Shown: positions 39,049 through 48,128, counted from the stretch's first letter. The stretch: DNA of 64,000 nt from Acidovorax carolinensis (GCF_002157145.1 NZ_CP021361.1:2778501-2842500); one strand, 5' to 3'. A program made the numbers and translations. The notes: a model not told the origin generated them from the letters alone.

Positions 39049-40590
39049 TTAAGAAGACTCCGCTGCATCGCAGCTGGAAATAAAATTAATTGATTCTTTT
39101 TTTTCCAGCAAAAGCACCCACTCTCGAGTGATGACGCTTGCAGTTTTATTCCTCTTCGTCATCAACCCTCTCGATTTAATTTCATCAATGAGCCGGAGTT
39201 TAGCCGTCAACCCATGACGCTCGCATAGCGTTAGCAAATATTCAGATGATTTGAATGGGATTCCGCAAACCTCGTTATTTCCGATAACAAGCACTAGATG
39301 ACCGCCGGGCTTGAGTACCCGAACCATTTCTGCAATCGCAGTGTTCATTTCATTCAGATAGGTCGCAATTATCACGCTACGCAATGGGTTAATTGCGTAC
39401 ACCCGCTTAATGAGTCGGTCCGCATTCGGAATGCCCGTCATGGGGCATTCCGCGCACAGCGCTTTCGGATAATGTTCGCGCCCAATGGATGAATTTTCGA
39501 GACCTTTCAGACCACCTGCTTCAGCGAGGCCTAACCAACCAATATTGAGACTTGAAGCACGTATGTATTTCTGGGCTCCAGCATAAGGCGGAGACGTGAT
39601 AATTAAAGAAACAGTCCCCCGCCGAAGCTTCCTATTTTTCGGCTGCAAAGTGCTCGTCGGCTGCTGGAGTGATCTAGCATCACTCCCTGCGCATAACGCA
39701 AGGTTATCAATTGTGCTGCCGGCAAGGTAAGCCACAAAATTTTGCATGCGACGAATATTACTTTGCACCTGGTCATCAAAAACGCCCCACACATTTTGTG
39801 GTTTACCCCCCTCCTCCTTATCTCCATCTTTTAAGCGGACTGGTACGGAAAGTCGAGGATCTGCCCGACTTACCTTTCTGCACGCTCCTGAAAATGACAC
39901 CAAAAGGAAGTCGCGAATAGGTCCGGCTGTCTCACGATCAATCGCATTTTTAATGCGCCCCAAGGCTTCGATTGCTTCCGTCGAATACCAATAGTCAATA
40001 TTCACCACCGAAGGCGACAACAGATTTGACGATTTGCTATGCAAATAACGACGAGTGATGCGCTCATGGGCATGACGTAAATCTTCTGGATCGATAGGCA
40101 CCGTTTTAACAGCGGCGATCAATCTTGCAAGTGGATTAACATCTGCGAAAATTGCTTTTCGCCCTGCTAAAATTGCCTCAAGAGCAACCGTACCAGATCC
40201 GCCAAATGGATCAAGAACAATGTCGCCTGGCTTGCTCAACTGTTGCGCTGCGAGAAAAAAATGTGCGATCTGAGGGAGCAGCTTGGCCGGGTAGGTGTGG
40301 ACGTAGTGGGTCGCTCTTTCACCGACTTTCAGCCAATCGACCAATTTTCTGAAGGAGACATTTTGCGCACGACCAGCCTTACCATACCGCCCCATCATAT
40401 TTTCGAGAACGAGTGTTGTGTCGCTCGGATACGCAACAGATTTTATGCGTTGGGATGATTTTTTCTTTATCGCCTTGTTGTTACATGCATCTTCCACTGA
40501 AGAAATTTCATTGGCCAAGTTCTGATTTCCAGAAAGCTCTGAACCTTCCTCTGTAGGTAGCAGAGGAGTAACGTATTCATTTTTTTTCAT
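39049..40590 (-). CDS. DNA (amino) methyltransferase
   Basis: The protein is a SAM-dependent methylase of about 513 residues, probably acting on exocyclic amino groups (N4-cytosine or N6-adenine). The SAM motif I is IVLDPFGGSGTVALEA (about 124-139), and the catalytic motif IV is IITSPPYAGAQKY (about 331-343). About 200 residues lie between them, which could hold target recognition. The start at 40590 (MKKNEYVTPLL) overlaps the fic stop by 4 bases. No restriction nuclease gene is adjacent. It may mark self DNA for the system or modify a target. Confidence 0.88.
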   Translation of the reverse strand: MKKNEYVTPLLPTEEGSELSGNQNLANEISSVEDACNNKAIKKKSSQRIKSVAYPSDTTLVLENMMGRYGKAGRAQNVSFRKLVDWLKVGERATHYVHTYPAKLLPQIAHFFLAAQQLSKPGDIVLDPFGGSGTVALEAILAGRKAIFADVNPLARLIAAVKTVPIDPEDLRHAHERITRRYLHSKSSNLLSPSVVNIDYWYSTEAIEALGRIKNAIDRETAGPIRDFLLVSFSGACRKVSRADPRLSVPVRLKDGDKEEGGKPQNVWGVFDDQVQSNIRRMQNFVAYLAGSTIDNLALCAGSDARSLQQPTSTLQPKNRKLRRGTVSLIITSPPYAGAQKYIRASSLNIGWLGLAEAGGLKGLENSSIGREHYPKALCAECPMTGIPNADRLIKRVYAINPLRSVIIATYLNEMNTAIAEMVRVLKPGGHLVLVIGNNEVCGIPFKSSEYLLTLCERHGLTAKLRLIDEIKSRGLMTKRNKTASVITREWVLLLEKKESINFISSCDAAESS

Positions 40591-41987
40591 GTTGTCCCCG
40601 ATCGTTTGAAACCCCATCTCTGGTATTCAGAAAGACGAAGCTGATATCGGGCAATGTTTCCTTCGTACAGGTTCTCCAAGTCTGATTGAACTGCTTCGAC
40701 AAAAGCATATCGATCTTCTTCGTGAATTTTATTAAGAATAAAACCGTCGATTTCTTCTTGCGTACCACAAAGATTGCGGCGAATTATTTCTTGCATTGCC
40801 TGTATAATTAACGTTCGATATTTCAAGCGAAACGCATCTGGCTCCCCAATGGATTGTCGGATTGCCAAATAGCGTTGACACGAGCGCTCATAAGCCCAAA
40901 TAAAAACGTCCCGCAATAGTTCTGTACGGTTTAGTTCGTAGATGCCAAGAGCCCCTTCGATATAAGCTCTATCGGGAACATCGACAAATGAAAGCGGGCA
41001 CAAATTCTGACGAATAAGTGAGATATTCGCAGCCAAACGTGACACACGTTTATTGACATCTTCGAAAGGCTGCAGGTAAGGGAGATGAACCATTCCAAAG
41101 AATGCCTGCTCGAATGGATCCGTGATTTCCGATGCTTTGCCAAGTACCAGTTCAAAGCATTCCGCTATTTTCTGCGGCATAGAAAGAGGTAGAAAAACGG
41201 TGCCGCTGATCTCCACTTCACGTACTCGCAGCCGCCCACTTGCCATAGGGTCGGCCATAAGATTGTCCGAAAGAATCGCGTGCAAATTTAGTATCGTAAA
41301 GCGGTTAAATCCAACTTCGTCGGCGTTCGTGACAATCATTTCTATCGCCGCTTTATGATTCAAGATCATTTGCGTCTCTTGCGCATTCTTCCCTTCTGCA
41401 ACTTGCCCGCGCTCGATCAAAAGTTGCGTATCCAGTCGGTTGTAGGTGTTGCCTTCAAGACGCGAAGAGGACCACGAGAGGTCAATGAGGAGCCGTCCCA
41501 ATATGTCACGTGCATATGTTCCAGCTGGCCTGCCGTCCATAGAAGTACGCCCCAACTCATGAAGCCGAATCCGCTGACTTTCAGAAAGATAGTGGTCTAC
41601 GTTGGGACGGTAGCGCTCTAAAAAACTTCGGTCATATCCGACGGGCTTACGGACAGTAAGTGGCTTGCGTATGGCATCTCTGACTTCAAGGCCCATAGCA
41701 GACAAGGGAACATAAGCTTCGATTTGACTACTAGGCGCAACAGTGGGAAGAATGGCCGGGGTGTCATATGGAGCCCGTTTGTAAACAATAGAGCGGCTTC
41801 CACCTTCTGAAACGATGCGCTTCCCAACCAGCAAACCGTCCAAGCGTCTCTGTAACGTCCGACGAGGCATGGGATGTCCCCGCGCCGTTAGGCTTGCCTC
41901 CAGCGCGCTCACCCCAACACCGCTCGGGCTCTCGCCAATGGTCCGTTCAATCAAGGTCAGCTCGTCCGAAATGGTTTCTTTTTGCAT
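40587..41987 (-). CDS. Fic-domain protein with non-canonical active site
   Basis: A protein of about 466 residues. The start at 41987 (MQKETISDELTLIERTIGE) puts a winged-helix-like DNA-binding region first (to about 75). The Fic fold follows, with the inhibitory helix motif SSSRLEGN (about 173-180). The active-site loop reads HLPYLQPFEDVNKRVSRLAA instead of HPFxxGNGR: the catalytic histidine position is glutamine and one glycine is lysine. Canonical AMP transfer is therefore doubtful. It is the first gene of the five-gene operon, with a palindrome over its promoter, so autoregulation is plausible. Confidence 0.82.
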   Translation of the reverse strand: MQKETISDELTLIERTIGESPSGVGVSALEASLTARGHPMPRRTLQRRLDGLLVGKRIVSEGGSRSIVYKRAPYDTPAILPTVAPSSQIEAYVPLSAMGLEVRDAIRKPLTVRKPVGYDRSFLERYRPNVDHYLSESQRIRLHELGRTSMDGRPAGTYARDILGRLLIDLSWSSSRLEGNTYNRLDTQLLIERGQVAEGKNAQETQMILNHKAAIEMIVTNADEVGFNRFTILNLHAILSDNLMADPMASGRLRVREVEISGTVFLPLSMPQKIAECFELVLGKASEITDPFEQAFFGMVHLPYLQPFEDVNKRVSRLAANISLIRQNLCPLSFVDVPDRAYIEGALGIYELNRTELLRDVFIWAYERSCQRYLAIRQSIGEPDAFRLKYRTLIIQAMQEIIRRNLCGTQEEIDGFILNKIHEEDRYAFVEAVQSDLENLYEGNIARYQLRLSEYQRWGFKRSGTT

Positions 41988-42028
41988 GTCTACACAATGA
42001 AGGCGGCACGAATGCCCTATTCGCGCCA

Positions 42029-42070
42029 CTATAGCAAGACAAAGTGGCACAAGTAAAGGTTTTGTGCCAC
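42029..42070 (-). promoter_or_regulatory. Promoter and palindromic operator of the fic operon
   Basis: On the minus strand TTTACT, an 18-base spacer and TATAGT (42029-42034) form a plausible promoter about 45 bases before the fic start. A perfect 9-bp inverted repeat GTGGCACAA/TTGTGCCAC (42044-42070, 9-base spacer) overlaps the -35 region, as a repressor site would. Confidence 0.6.
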
Positions 42071-42223
42071 ATATGGCCCACTATGGCGTAAATAGGCGCT
42101 GGCACGGCGACCAACCGCATCAGGCAGCGACAGAGGCGAAAAATGGGATCGAGGGCCATGGAAGCGTTGCTGTCTGCCCTGGAACCAGGAGGCCGAACCT
42201 GCGTGCCGCACGGGAAAAAATAT

Positions 42224-43530
42224 GGTTCATCGAAGAATTCCGTGGAGATGAGCCCGTTCGGCTTGTAATCTGATGGCAGCCAAGCTGTCATCGGAGAACA
42301 AATCGAATGCTAGATTCAAACTTGTTGCAGGCCCTTGGCGGCTGGGAGGGCTATGAAGTCGAACGTGTGCAGTGGCCCCAGGGCGACAGCCGCACGGTGT
42401 CGATCTACCTGAAGCCGCAGGCCTCGACCATGTATTGCGAACGCTGCGGCGCGCAGTGCAGTCAAGTCCATGAGACCACTACGCGGCGCGTGCGCGATCT
42501 GGCCCTATTCGAGTACCGGGTGGTGTTGCATGTGCCGCGTCGGCGTCTGTGGTGCGATAGCTGTGGTGGTCCGCGCCTGGAGAAGCTCAACTGGCTCGGT
42601 CGCTACCAGCGCGTCACAGACCGGCTGGCGCAAGCGTGCAGCCAGTTGCTTCGCAGCAGCAACATCAAGGCAGTTGCTGCGTTCTTTGACTTGGGCTGGC
42701 ACACGGTCAAGTCCATCGACAAGGCCTTGCTGTTGGCAACTACCGCGCAGCCGCAATGGGATCGAATCGAGTACCTGGCGATGGACGAGTTTGCGCTGCA
42801 CAAGGGCCACCGCTACGCCACAGTAGTTGTCGACCCTATCAGCCGGCAGGTGCTGTGGGTCGGGCAAGGGCGCTCACGCGAGACGGCACGCCAATTCTTC
42901 GAGCAATTGCCCGCTGGCGTTGCACAGCGCATTCGCGCGGTCGCGATCGACATGACGACGGCTTACGAGCTTGAGATCAAGGCTAATTGCCCCAACGCCG
43001 AGGTCGTCTATGACCTGTTCCATGTCGTGGCCAAGTATGGCCGCGAGGTGGTTGACCGAGTGCGTGTCGATCAGGCCAATCAGTTGCGTCAGCAGCCTTC
43101 AGCACGCAGGGTGCTGAAGTCCAGCCGCTGGTTGCTGCTGCGCAACCGCAGCAAGCTACAGCCGCAGCAAGCAGTGCAGCTCAAGGAACTGCTGGCGGCC
43201 AACCAACCGTTGATGACGGTATACGTCCTGCGCGACGAGCTTAAGCAGCTGTGGTTCTACCGTCGTCCAGCCTGGGCGCATCGCGCCTGGCAGCATTGGT
43301 GTGAGCAAGCCCATCAAAGCGGTATCGCGGCACTGAGCACCTTCGCCCAACGCTTGCAAGGCTACCTGCACGGGATCATTGCCCGATGCCGCCATCCGTT
43401 GAACACGAGTGTCGTCGAGGGCATCAACAACACCATCAAAGTCATCAAGCGGCGGGCCTATGGTTATCGCGATCAGGACTACTTCTTCCTGAAGATCCGG
43501 GCAGCGTTCCCCGGTATTCCTCGATGAACC
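42224..43530 (+). mobile_element. ISL3-family insertion sequence
   Basis: The inverted repeats are GGTTCATCGAAGAATTCCG (left) and GGTTCATCGAGGAATACCG (right, inward). A perfect 8-bp target duplication AAAAATAT lies at 42216-42223 and 43531-43538. The 1307-bp element carries one intact transposase gene and is the cleanest insertion in the island, so probably recent. Confidence 0.95.
42307..43527 (+). CDS. ISL3-family transposase (IS204/IS1001/IS1165 type)
   Basis: The 406-residue protein has the N-terminal zinc-ribbon MYCERCGAQCSQVHE and RLWCDSCGGPRLEK. The DDE catalytic core shows YLAMDEFALHKGHRYATVV, AVAIDMTTAYELEI and the C-terminal TSVVEGINNTIKVIKRRAYG. The frame ends just inside the right inverted repeat and looks functional. 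Confidence 0.95.
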   Translation: MLDSNLLQALGGWEGYEVERVQWPQGDSRTVSIYLKPQASTMYCERCGAQCSQVHETTTRRVRDLALFEYRVVLHVPRRRLWCDSCGGPRLEKLNWLGRYQRVTDRLAQACSQLLRSSNIKAVAAFFDLGWHTVKSIDKALLLATTAQPQWDRIEYLAMDEFALHKGHRYATVVVDPISRQVLWVGQGRSRETARQFFEQLPAGVAQRIRAVAIDMTTAYELEIKANCPNAEVVYDLFHVVAKYGREVVDRVRVDQANQLRQQPSARRVLKSSRWLLLRNRSKLQPQQAVQLKELLAANQPLMTVYVLRDELKQLWFYRRPAWAHRAWQHWCEQAHQSGIAALSTFAQRLQGYLHGIIARCRHPLNTSVVEGINNTIKVIKRRAYGYRDQDYFFLKIRAAFPGIPR

Positions 43531-43639
43531 AAAAATATGCCCTTCTGCCGCCTCGGCTTGCCCCTGTACGCCCACGTTGGTTTTCAAACGAGACCTCTTG
43601 AGTCACTCTGAGGACATGCGCTTTTCACAAGGATTTCTC

Positions 43640-43927
43640 ATGTCGCTCGCACACCCCAACGACCACGGCAACATCCATCGTCTCCCAATGGTGGCCCCTG
43701 CCTTCTTCCGCATGGTGGACGTGATGCGCATCACCGCATTGAGCCGGGCCACCCTGTACCGCCGCATCGCCGAGGGGAAATTTCCACCGCCCGTCCACTT
43801 GGGCGGAAGAGCGTGTGGCTGGGCCCCGACTGAGCTGCAAGCATGGATCGACGATCCAGAGGGCTATTCGGTTGCCCTTGCGCCGGGCACCGCCGCAATC
43901 CAGACAACCACGGGCAACCTTGCATAA
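43640..43927 (+). CDS. AlpA-family excisionase/transcriptional regulator
   Basis: The 95-residue protein starts at 43640 (MSLAHPNDHG) after AAGGA. It has the AlpA winged-helix pattern FFRMVDVMRITALSRATLYR and GKFPPPVHLGGRACGW. AlpA-type proteins act as excisionases or integrase activators in P4-like islands, matching the integrase at the left end. Confidence 0.88.
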   Translation: MSLAHPNDHGNIHRLPMVAPAFFRMVDVMRITALSRATLYRRIAEGKFPPPVHLGGRACGWAPTELQAWIDDPEGYSVALAPGTAAIQTTTGNLA

Positions 43928-44006
43928 ACCCGAATCAACAAAGCAAGCCAGAACGCCGGCACCATGTGACCGTCCGCCACAAAACGACAAGGTCGCAACC
44001 AAAGAT

Positions 44007-44037
44007 TGCACGATAACAGTATTGATGTTATCGTGCA
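44007..44037. promoter_or_regulatory. Palindromic operator of the abiE pair
   Basis: A perfect 11-bp inverted repeat TGCACGATAAC/GTTATCGTGCA with a 9-base spacer is followed by TATTAT (44040-44045), a likely -10 box, before the GTG start at 44066. AbiEi antitoxins are known to bind inverted repeats in their own promoter. Confidence 0.7.
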
Positions 44038-44065
44038 TTTATTATGTTTCTAACGCTTCTCTATC

Positions 44066-45052
44066 GTGCCCACCCTCGCCACCGCCGTTCAGCACTACCT
44101 GCATGAGACGCTGGGCGTCTTCCTGCCGAAATACCAGCCATGGGTGCGTCGTGACGAACTGCCGTATTTTCTGCACGACGCTTTCGACTTTTGGGAAGTT
44201 GAGTTGCTCGGGCGCACGGTGCTGGTGGCCATGGACCGCAGCCGCAACCCATCATCCATCAGCGACATCCGGCTGCGAATGGACAAAGTGAGTTCGGTGG
44301 CCGGTTACCCCGCCGTCTACGTGACGAATACCCTCGCCTCTTATGAACGCAAGCGACTGATCGAGCAAAAAGTGCCATTCATCGTCCCAGGCAACCAGCT
44401 CTACCTTCCAGACCTCGGGATCGACCTTCGCGAGTATTTCCGCCAGCGAACCAACTCCGCACAGTCGCCCATCAGTCCGTCGGCGCAGGCCATGCTGATC
44501 ACCGCCCTGCTGCGTCCGCATTGGAACCCTGAGTGGCATCCCTCGGAAGCTGCCGCGAGGCTGGGCTATACCTCAATGACCCTGTCACGCGCCGTGCGGG
44601 AGTTGACGGCGACGGGGATTGCCAGCGTCCGCAAGGTGGGTCGAGCTCAATATCTGCACCTGGAGTTCCCGCCGCAGGAGACATGGGAGCGGGTCAGGCC
44701 TATGCTGCGCAGCCCGGTCCAGCGCACGATCTGGATACGCCACGAGTTCGGCCCCAACCTCCCCAAACGGCTCGCCGGCTTGAGCGCGTTGGCACATCAT
44801 TCGATGTTGGCTGAACCCCAACAACCGGTCTACGCCGTGAACCGCGCGGCATGGAATGCACTCAATGCCAGTGCACAAAGCGATGGCCCGGCGCCCGGCT
44901 ACCTTGAGTGTCAGTTGTGGAACTACAGCCCGGCATTGCAGCAGGACAGCGAAACGGTAGATCCGCTTTCGCTCATGCTCAGCCTGCAGGACAGCACCAA
45001 TGAGCGGGTTCAAGGTGCGCTGGACGAGTTGAAGGAACGACTGCCATGGTGA
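44066..45052 (+). CDS. AbiEi-like type IV antitoxin / winged-helix regulator
   Basis: The 328-residue protein starts with GTG at 44066 (MPTLATAVQHYL). A winged-helix-like region lies in the middle (WHPSEAAARLGYTSMTLSRA). Its stop overlaps by 7 bases the start of a gene encoding the beginning of an AbiEii nucleotidyltransferase toxin. That arrangement identifies it as the antitoxin of an AbiE pair. The gene is intact and so is its palindromic operator, though the toxin is destroyed. It is longer than typical AbiEi, so the family call is moderate. Confidence 0.7.
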   Translation: MPTLATAVQHYLHETLGVFLPKYQPWVRRDELPYFLHDAFDFWEVELLGRTVLVAMDRSRNPSSISDIRLRMDKVSSVAGYPAVYVTNTLASYERKRLIEQKVPFIVPGNQLYLPDLGIDLREYFRQRTNSAQSPISPSAQAMLITALLRPHWNPEWHPSEAAARLGYTSMTLSRAVRELTATGIASVRKVGRAQYLHLEFPPQETWERVRPMLRSPVQRTIWIRHEFGPNLPKRLAGLSALAHHSMLAEPQQPVYAVNRAAWNALNASAQSDGPAPGYLECQLWNYSPALQQDSETVDPLSLMLSLQDSTNERVQGALDELKERLPW

Positions 45053-45299
45053 AGGGGCTCGACATCTTTCGCGCCTGGTTCGAGGCCCACGCTGATCAAT
45101 ACATGTCGGCGCCGATCCAAATCTGAGCCACCGTGCCGACTGAATATTGAGCCAGGGGTGGAAGCCGACGTTTCAAGGGTCGGCTGTGGATAAGTGTAGG
45201 TGCTATCCTGGTTTGCTGATCTCCTTGCTGATGTGTTGAAGGCGCTGGGCAAGCCGCGAAGGGCGTAGCCCGTAGCGGCTTGCCCTGCGCGGTGCCTGC

Positions 45300-46121
45300 T
45301 CAGAATGGGTCGGGCTCAGCCTGCGTTGAGGCACTCTTTCGGTCCTGTTCCCGGGCCTTGATCCGCTTCTTCGCAGCGGCCGTGCTGCGGCTGAACCGGA
45401 TCGACTCGTTGCCCGTCTCCACGATGTGGCAGTGGTGCGTGAGACGGTCCAGCAGCGCGGTGGTCATCTTCGCGTCGCCGAACACGCTGGACCATTCGGC
45501 GAAGTCCAGGTTGGTCGTGATCATCACGCTGGTGTGTTCGTACAGCTTGCTCAGCAGGTGGAACAGCAGCGCCCCGCCGGCCTGGCTGAACGGCAGATAA
45601 CCCAGCTCGTCCAGGATGATCAGGTCCATGCGCAGCAAGCTGGTGGCGATGCGACCGGCCTTGCCCTGCGCCTTCTCCTGCTCCAGTGCGTTAACCAGAT
45701 CGACCGTGGAGTAGAACCGCACCCGCTTGCCATGGCGGGTGATGCCCGAGACGCCGATGGCAGTGGCCAGATGGGTCTTGCCCGTGCCCGGGCCGCCCAC
45801 CAGCACCACGTTGTGCGCCTCGTCGGTAAAGGCAGTGCCGGCCAGCGTGGTGACGAGCTTTCGGTCCACCGGCGAGACCGAGAAGTCAAAGCCCGCCATG
45901 TCCCGGTGCACCGGGAACTTCGCCGCGTGCATCTGGTGGCTGATCGAGCGCATCGCCCGGTCCGTGCCCTCGGCCTGCAGCAGGTGCTCGATCAGCCAGC
46001 GCGAGGTCTCGATGCCCAGGCCGCCGCCATCGCCACCGCCTTGCTCGACCAGATCAGCCCAGGCACCGGCCATGCCGTGCAGGCGCAGCGCCTTGAGTTC
46101 GACCAGCACATCAGTCTTCAT
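45300..46121 (-). CDS. istB: IS21 helper ATPase IstB
   Basis: IstB is the AAA+ ATPase that assists the IstA transposase. It starts at 46121 ([17 protein letters not shown]). Walker A is [16 protein letters not shown], Walker B is [17 protein letters not shown] and the sensor is [18 protein letters not shown]. The start overlaps the istA end by about 11 bases. Length (273) is normal. Confidence 0.95.
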   Translation of the reverse strand: MKTDVLVELKALRLHGMAGAWADLVEQGGGDGGGLGIETSRWLIEHLLQAEGTDRAMRSISHQMHAAKFPVHRDMAGFDFSVSPVDRKLVTTLAGTAFTDEAHNVVLVGGPGTGKTHLATAIGVSGITRHGKRVRFYSTVDLVNALEQEKAQGKAGRIATSLLRMDLIILDELGYLPFSQAGGALLFHLLSKLYEHTSVMITTNLDFAEWSSVFGDAKMTTALLDRLTHHCHIVETGNESIRFSRSTAAAKKRIKAREQDRKSASTQAEPDPF

Positions 46122-47655
46122 GGCGGGCTCCTTCGGTGGTGGCGCCCACGGCACTGTCCGCGGTGTCGGCCCGAAGGCTGTCGTAGCGGGCCGTGTTTGC
46201 CAGCGGTGGCGTTGTCACCTTCAGCCGTGTGGCCGCCGTGGGAGGTGCCGGCTGCGCGTTGAGCCGGCTCAGCACGTTGACCACATGCTCCACGCTCACC
46301 TTGCCTGGCGCACCGCTCTCCAGCGCCAGCTCGATGGCCACCAGCACCGCGTCCAGACCGGCGCCAAGCACAATCGCCAGCACTTGCGCCATCACCCGGT
46401 CGCCTCCCGGGTTACGCAATAGCCCGCGGCGCAGCCGCTGCAGTGGCTCGGGCATGTCCGCAAAGGGCGCTCCGTTTCTCAGCGCCCCGGGCTTTCTCTG
46501 CAGCAGCGGGATGTAGTGCTGCCAGTCGTACCGGGTCTCGCCCGCGTTGCTCAGACGTTCGTGGCGGGCGATGACCTCATCATCGGCCACGATGACCACG
46601 CGGCCCGGGTACAGCCGCGTGCTCACCATCTGGCCCACGCGTTCGCACGGCACCGAATACCGGTTGCGCGCCACAGACACCAGGCAGGTGCTGGAAACCC
46701 GCGCGGGTTTCTCGACGTAGCCGTCGAAGGGCAGCGGCATGGGCATGAGGTGCGCCCGCTCGTGTTCGAGCATCTCCGACACGCTGAACTGCTTGTGCTC
46801 GGGGTGGCGTACCTCGTCCCACAACGCGCGGCAGCGCTGGCCCAGCCAGGCGTTGAGTTCGGTGAAGCTGCCGAACTTGATCTGCGCCGCGTCGATCCAG
46901 ATGCGTCGGCGGCTGTCCTGCACGTTCTTCTCCACCACCCCTTTCTCCCAGCCGCTGGCCACGTTGCAGAAGTCCGGGTCATAGAGGTAGTGCGCGCACA
47001 TGGTGGCAAAGCGCTCGTTGACGATGCGTCCCTTGCCCTTCTTGACCTTGTCTACAGCGGTCTTCATGTTGTCGTAGATGCCCCGGCGTGCCACGCCGCC
47101 CAGCGCGGCGAACGATCGGGTGTGGGCATCGAACAGCATCTCGTGACCCTGGCTGGGGTACGCCACCAGCCAGAAGGCCCGCGAAGCACACAGCTTCATA
47201 TGCGAGACCTGCACCCGGTAGTAGATGCCGCCGATCACCATGCCTTCCTCGCTCCAGTCGAACTGGAAAGCCTCTCCCAGCTCGAAGGCCAGCGGCACGA
47301 AGGCATTGACGGCCGCCCCCTGACCCTCGCTCTGGCGCCACGCCCGGATGAAGTCGGTCACCCGCGTGTAACCCCCTTCGTAGCCCGCTTGCCTGATCTC
47401 GGCGTACAGCGCCTTGGCCGTGCGCCGCTCGTGTTTGGGCCGCCGTGCATCGGCCTTCAAGGCCAGCATGAGCGCGTCATGAAACGCCGTCAGTTTGTTG
47501 GGCTGTTCGCTGCGGCGGTACCTCGGTGGGCCGTCCACCTCGCCGTGCAGCCACTTCGCCACCGTGTTGCGCGATAGCCCTGTCATGCGCGATATCTCGC
47601 GCTCCGATTTGTTCTTGCGGGCATACAAATGCCGGATCCTGCCAATCATGTCCAT
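46111..47655 (-). CDS. istA: IS21 transposase IstA
   Basis: The protein of about 514 residues starts at 47655 ([19 protein letters not shown]). It has an N-terminal helix-turn-helix ([19 protein letters not shown]) and an rve integrase core ([44 protein letters not shown]). The C-terminal Mu-type segment follows. It appears functional. Confidence 0.95.
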   Translation of the reverse strand: MDMIGRIRHLYARKNKSEREISRMTGLSRNTVAKWLHGEVDGPPRYRRSEQPNKLTAFHDALMLALKADARRPKHERRTAKALYAEIRQAGYEGGYTRVTDFIRAWRQSEGQGAAVNAFVPLAFELGEAFQFDWSEEGMVIGGIYYRVQVSHMKLCASRAFWLVAYPSQGHEMLFDAHTRSFAALGGVARRGIYDNMKTAVDKVKKGKGRIVNERFATMCAHYLYDPDFCNVASGWEKGVVEKNVQDSRRRIWIDAAQIKFGSFTELNAWLGQRCRALWDEVRHPEHKQFSVSEMLEHERAHLMPMPLPFDGYVEKPARVSSTCLVSVARNRYSVPCERVGQMVSTRLYPGRVVIVADDEVIARHERLSNAGETRYDWQHYIPLLQRKPGALRNGAPFADMPEPLQRLRRGLLRNPGGDRVMAQVLAIVLGAGLDAVLVAIELALESGAPGKVSVEHVVNVLSRLNAQPAPPTAATRLKVTTPPLANTARYDSLRADTADSAVGATTEGARHED

Positions 47656-48106
47656 GGTGATCACTCCTTGTCCTCTGCTGCACAAAAAAGCAGCAGATTA
47701 AGTTGTTCACCTGGCTCAGTTTTGGGTCGGCACTACCCTCAAAAGTGGCTCAGTTTTCGGTCGGCGCCAACATGTTGACGCCAAAAACATTCGCAAGCAC
47801 GTCAATGATGTGCTGCGACTCTCGCAATTGCTGACAGCTACGACCCGCATCCCGCTGGACCCGAAGATCGCAGATGACATGAGAAGATTTCTTGAAGCGG
47901 CCACCATGGACACCACTCTCGATCCGAAGACTCTGGGTCTCGGCAACAGATCCGTCGCAGAAATCCTTGGCCGTCTTGCCCAAGCCTACGAACTCAACAA
48001 CGGGGAAATATCATGAACGAGGTCCGTCGCGAATCGCTCCAAGAAGGAGCAAGCATCTGCAAAGGTGAGCCGCAGGCCACTCACGTACCACCTCAAGCAA
48101 AATTTA

Positions 48107-48128
48107 TTGGGGGTATATCTGGGGGTAC
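48107..48128 (+). repeat. attR direct repeat of the genomic island
   Basis: TTGGGGGTATAT then CTGGGGGTAC matches attL at 18912-18933 in 20 of 22 positions. A 51-codon frame beginning at 48013 reads through it, but I see no reason to call it a gene. Confidence 0.85.

Larger units (their letters stand above)
42158..43601 (+). other. Possible 43-codon ORF interrupted by the ISL3 element
   Basis: If the IS and one 8-bp repeat are removed, an ATG at 42158 reads MEALLSALEPGGRTCVPHGK, then KYALLPPRLAPVRP, to a TGA at 43599-43601. The frame is open across the join. The product is unknown, and the length allows chance. Confidence 0.25.
45104..47772 (-). mobile_element. IS21-family insertion sequence
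   Basis: The ends match over 27 bp: TGTCGGCGCCGATCC on the left and TGTTGGCGCCGACCG on the right (inward), each followed by CTGAGCCA. A second CTGAGCC-type subrepeat lies further in. The 2669-bp element carries istA and istB, both intact. Confidence 0.92.
45046..48016 (+). pseudogene. AbiEii nucleotidyltransferase toxin, destroyed by IS21
   Basis: The first 20 codons (MVKGLDIFRAWFEAHADQYM) match the start of AbiEii/AbiGii toxins. The IS21-family element follows. Beyond it, 47774-48016 encodes the toxin's C-terminus (VDAKNIRKHVNDVLRLSQLL to LAQAYELNNGEIS). About 150-200 central residues, including the nucleotidyltransferase site, are missing. No target duplication flanks the IS, so a deletion accompanied or followed insertion. 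Confidence 0.82.
18912..48128 (+). mobile_element. Genomic island (degenerate integrative element / defence island), about 29.2 kb
   Basis: The island is bounded by near-identical direct repeats, has an integrase at the left end, and carries conjugation-gene remnants, five IS elements and toxin-antitoxin/defence genes. None of the seven backbone palindromic repeats occurs inside it. It separates folA from xth. Several minus-strand genes (35-42 kb) are clearly AT-richer than the backbone, indicating mixed origins. Confidence 0.88.
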
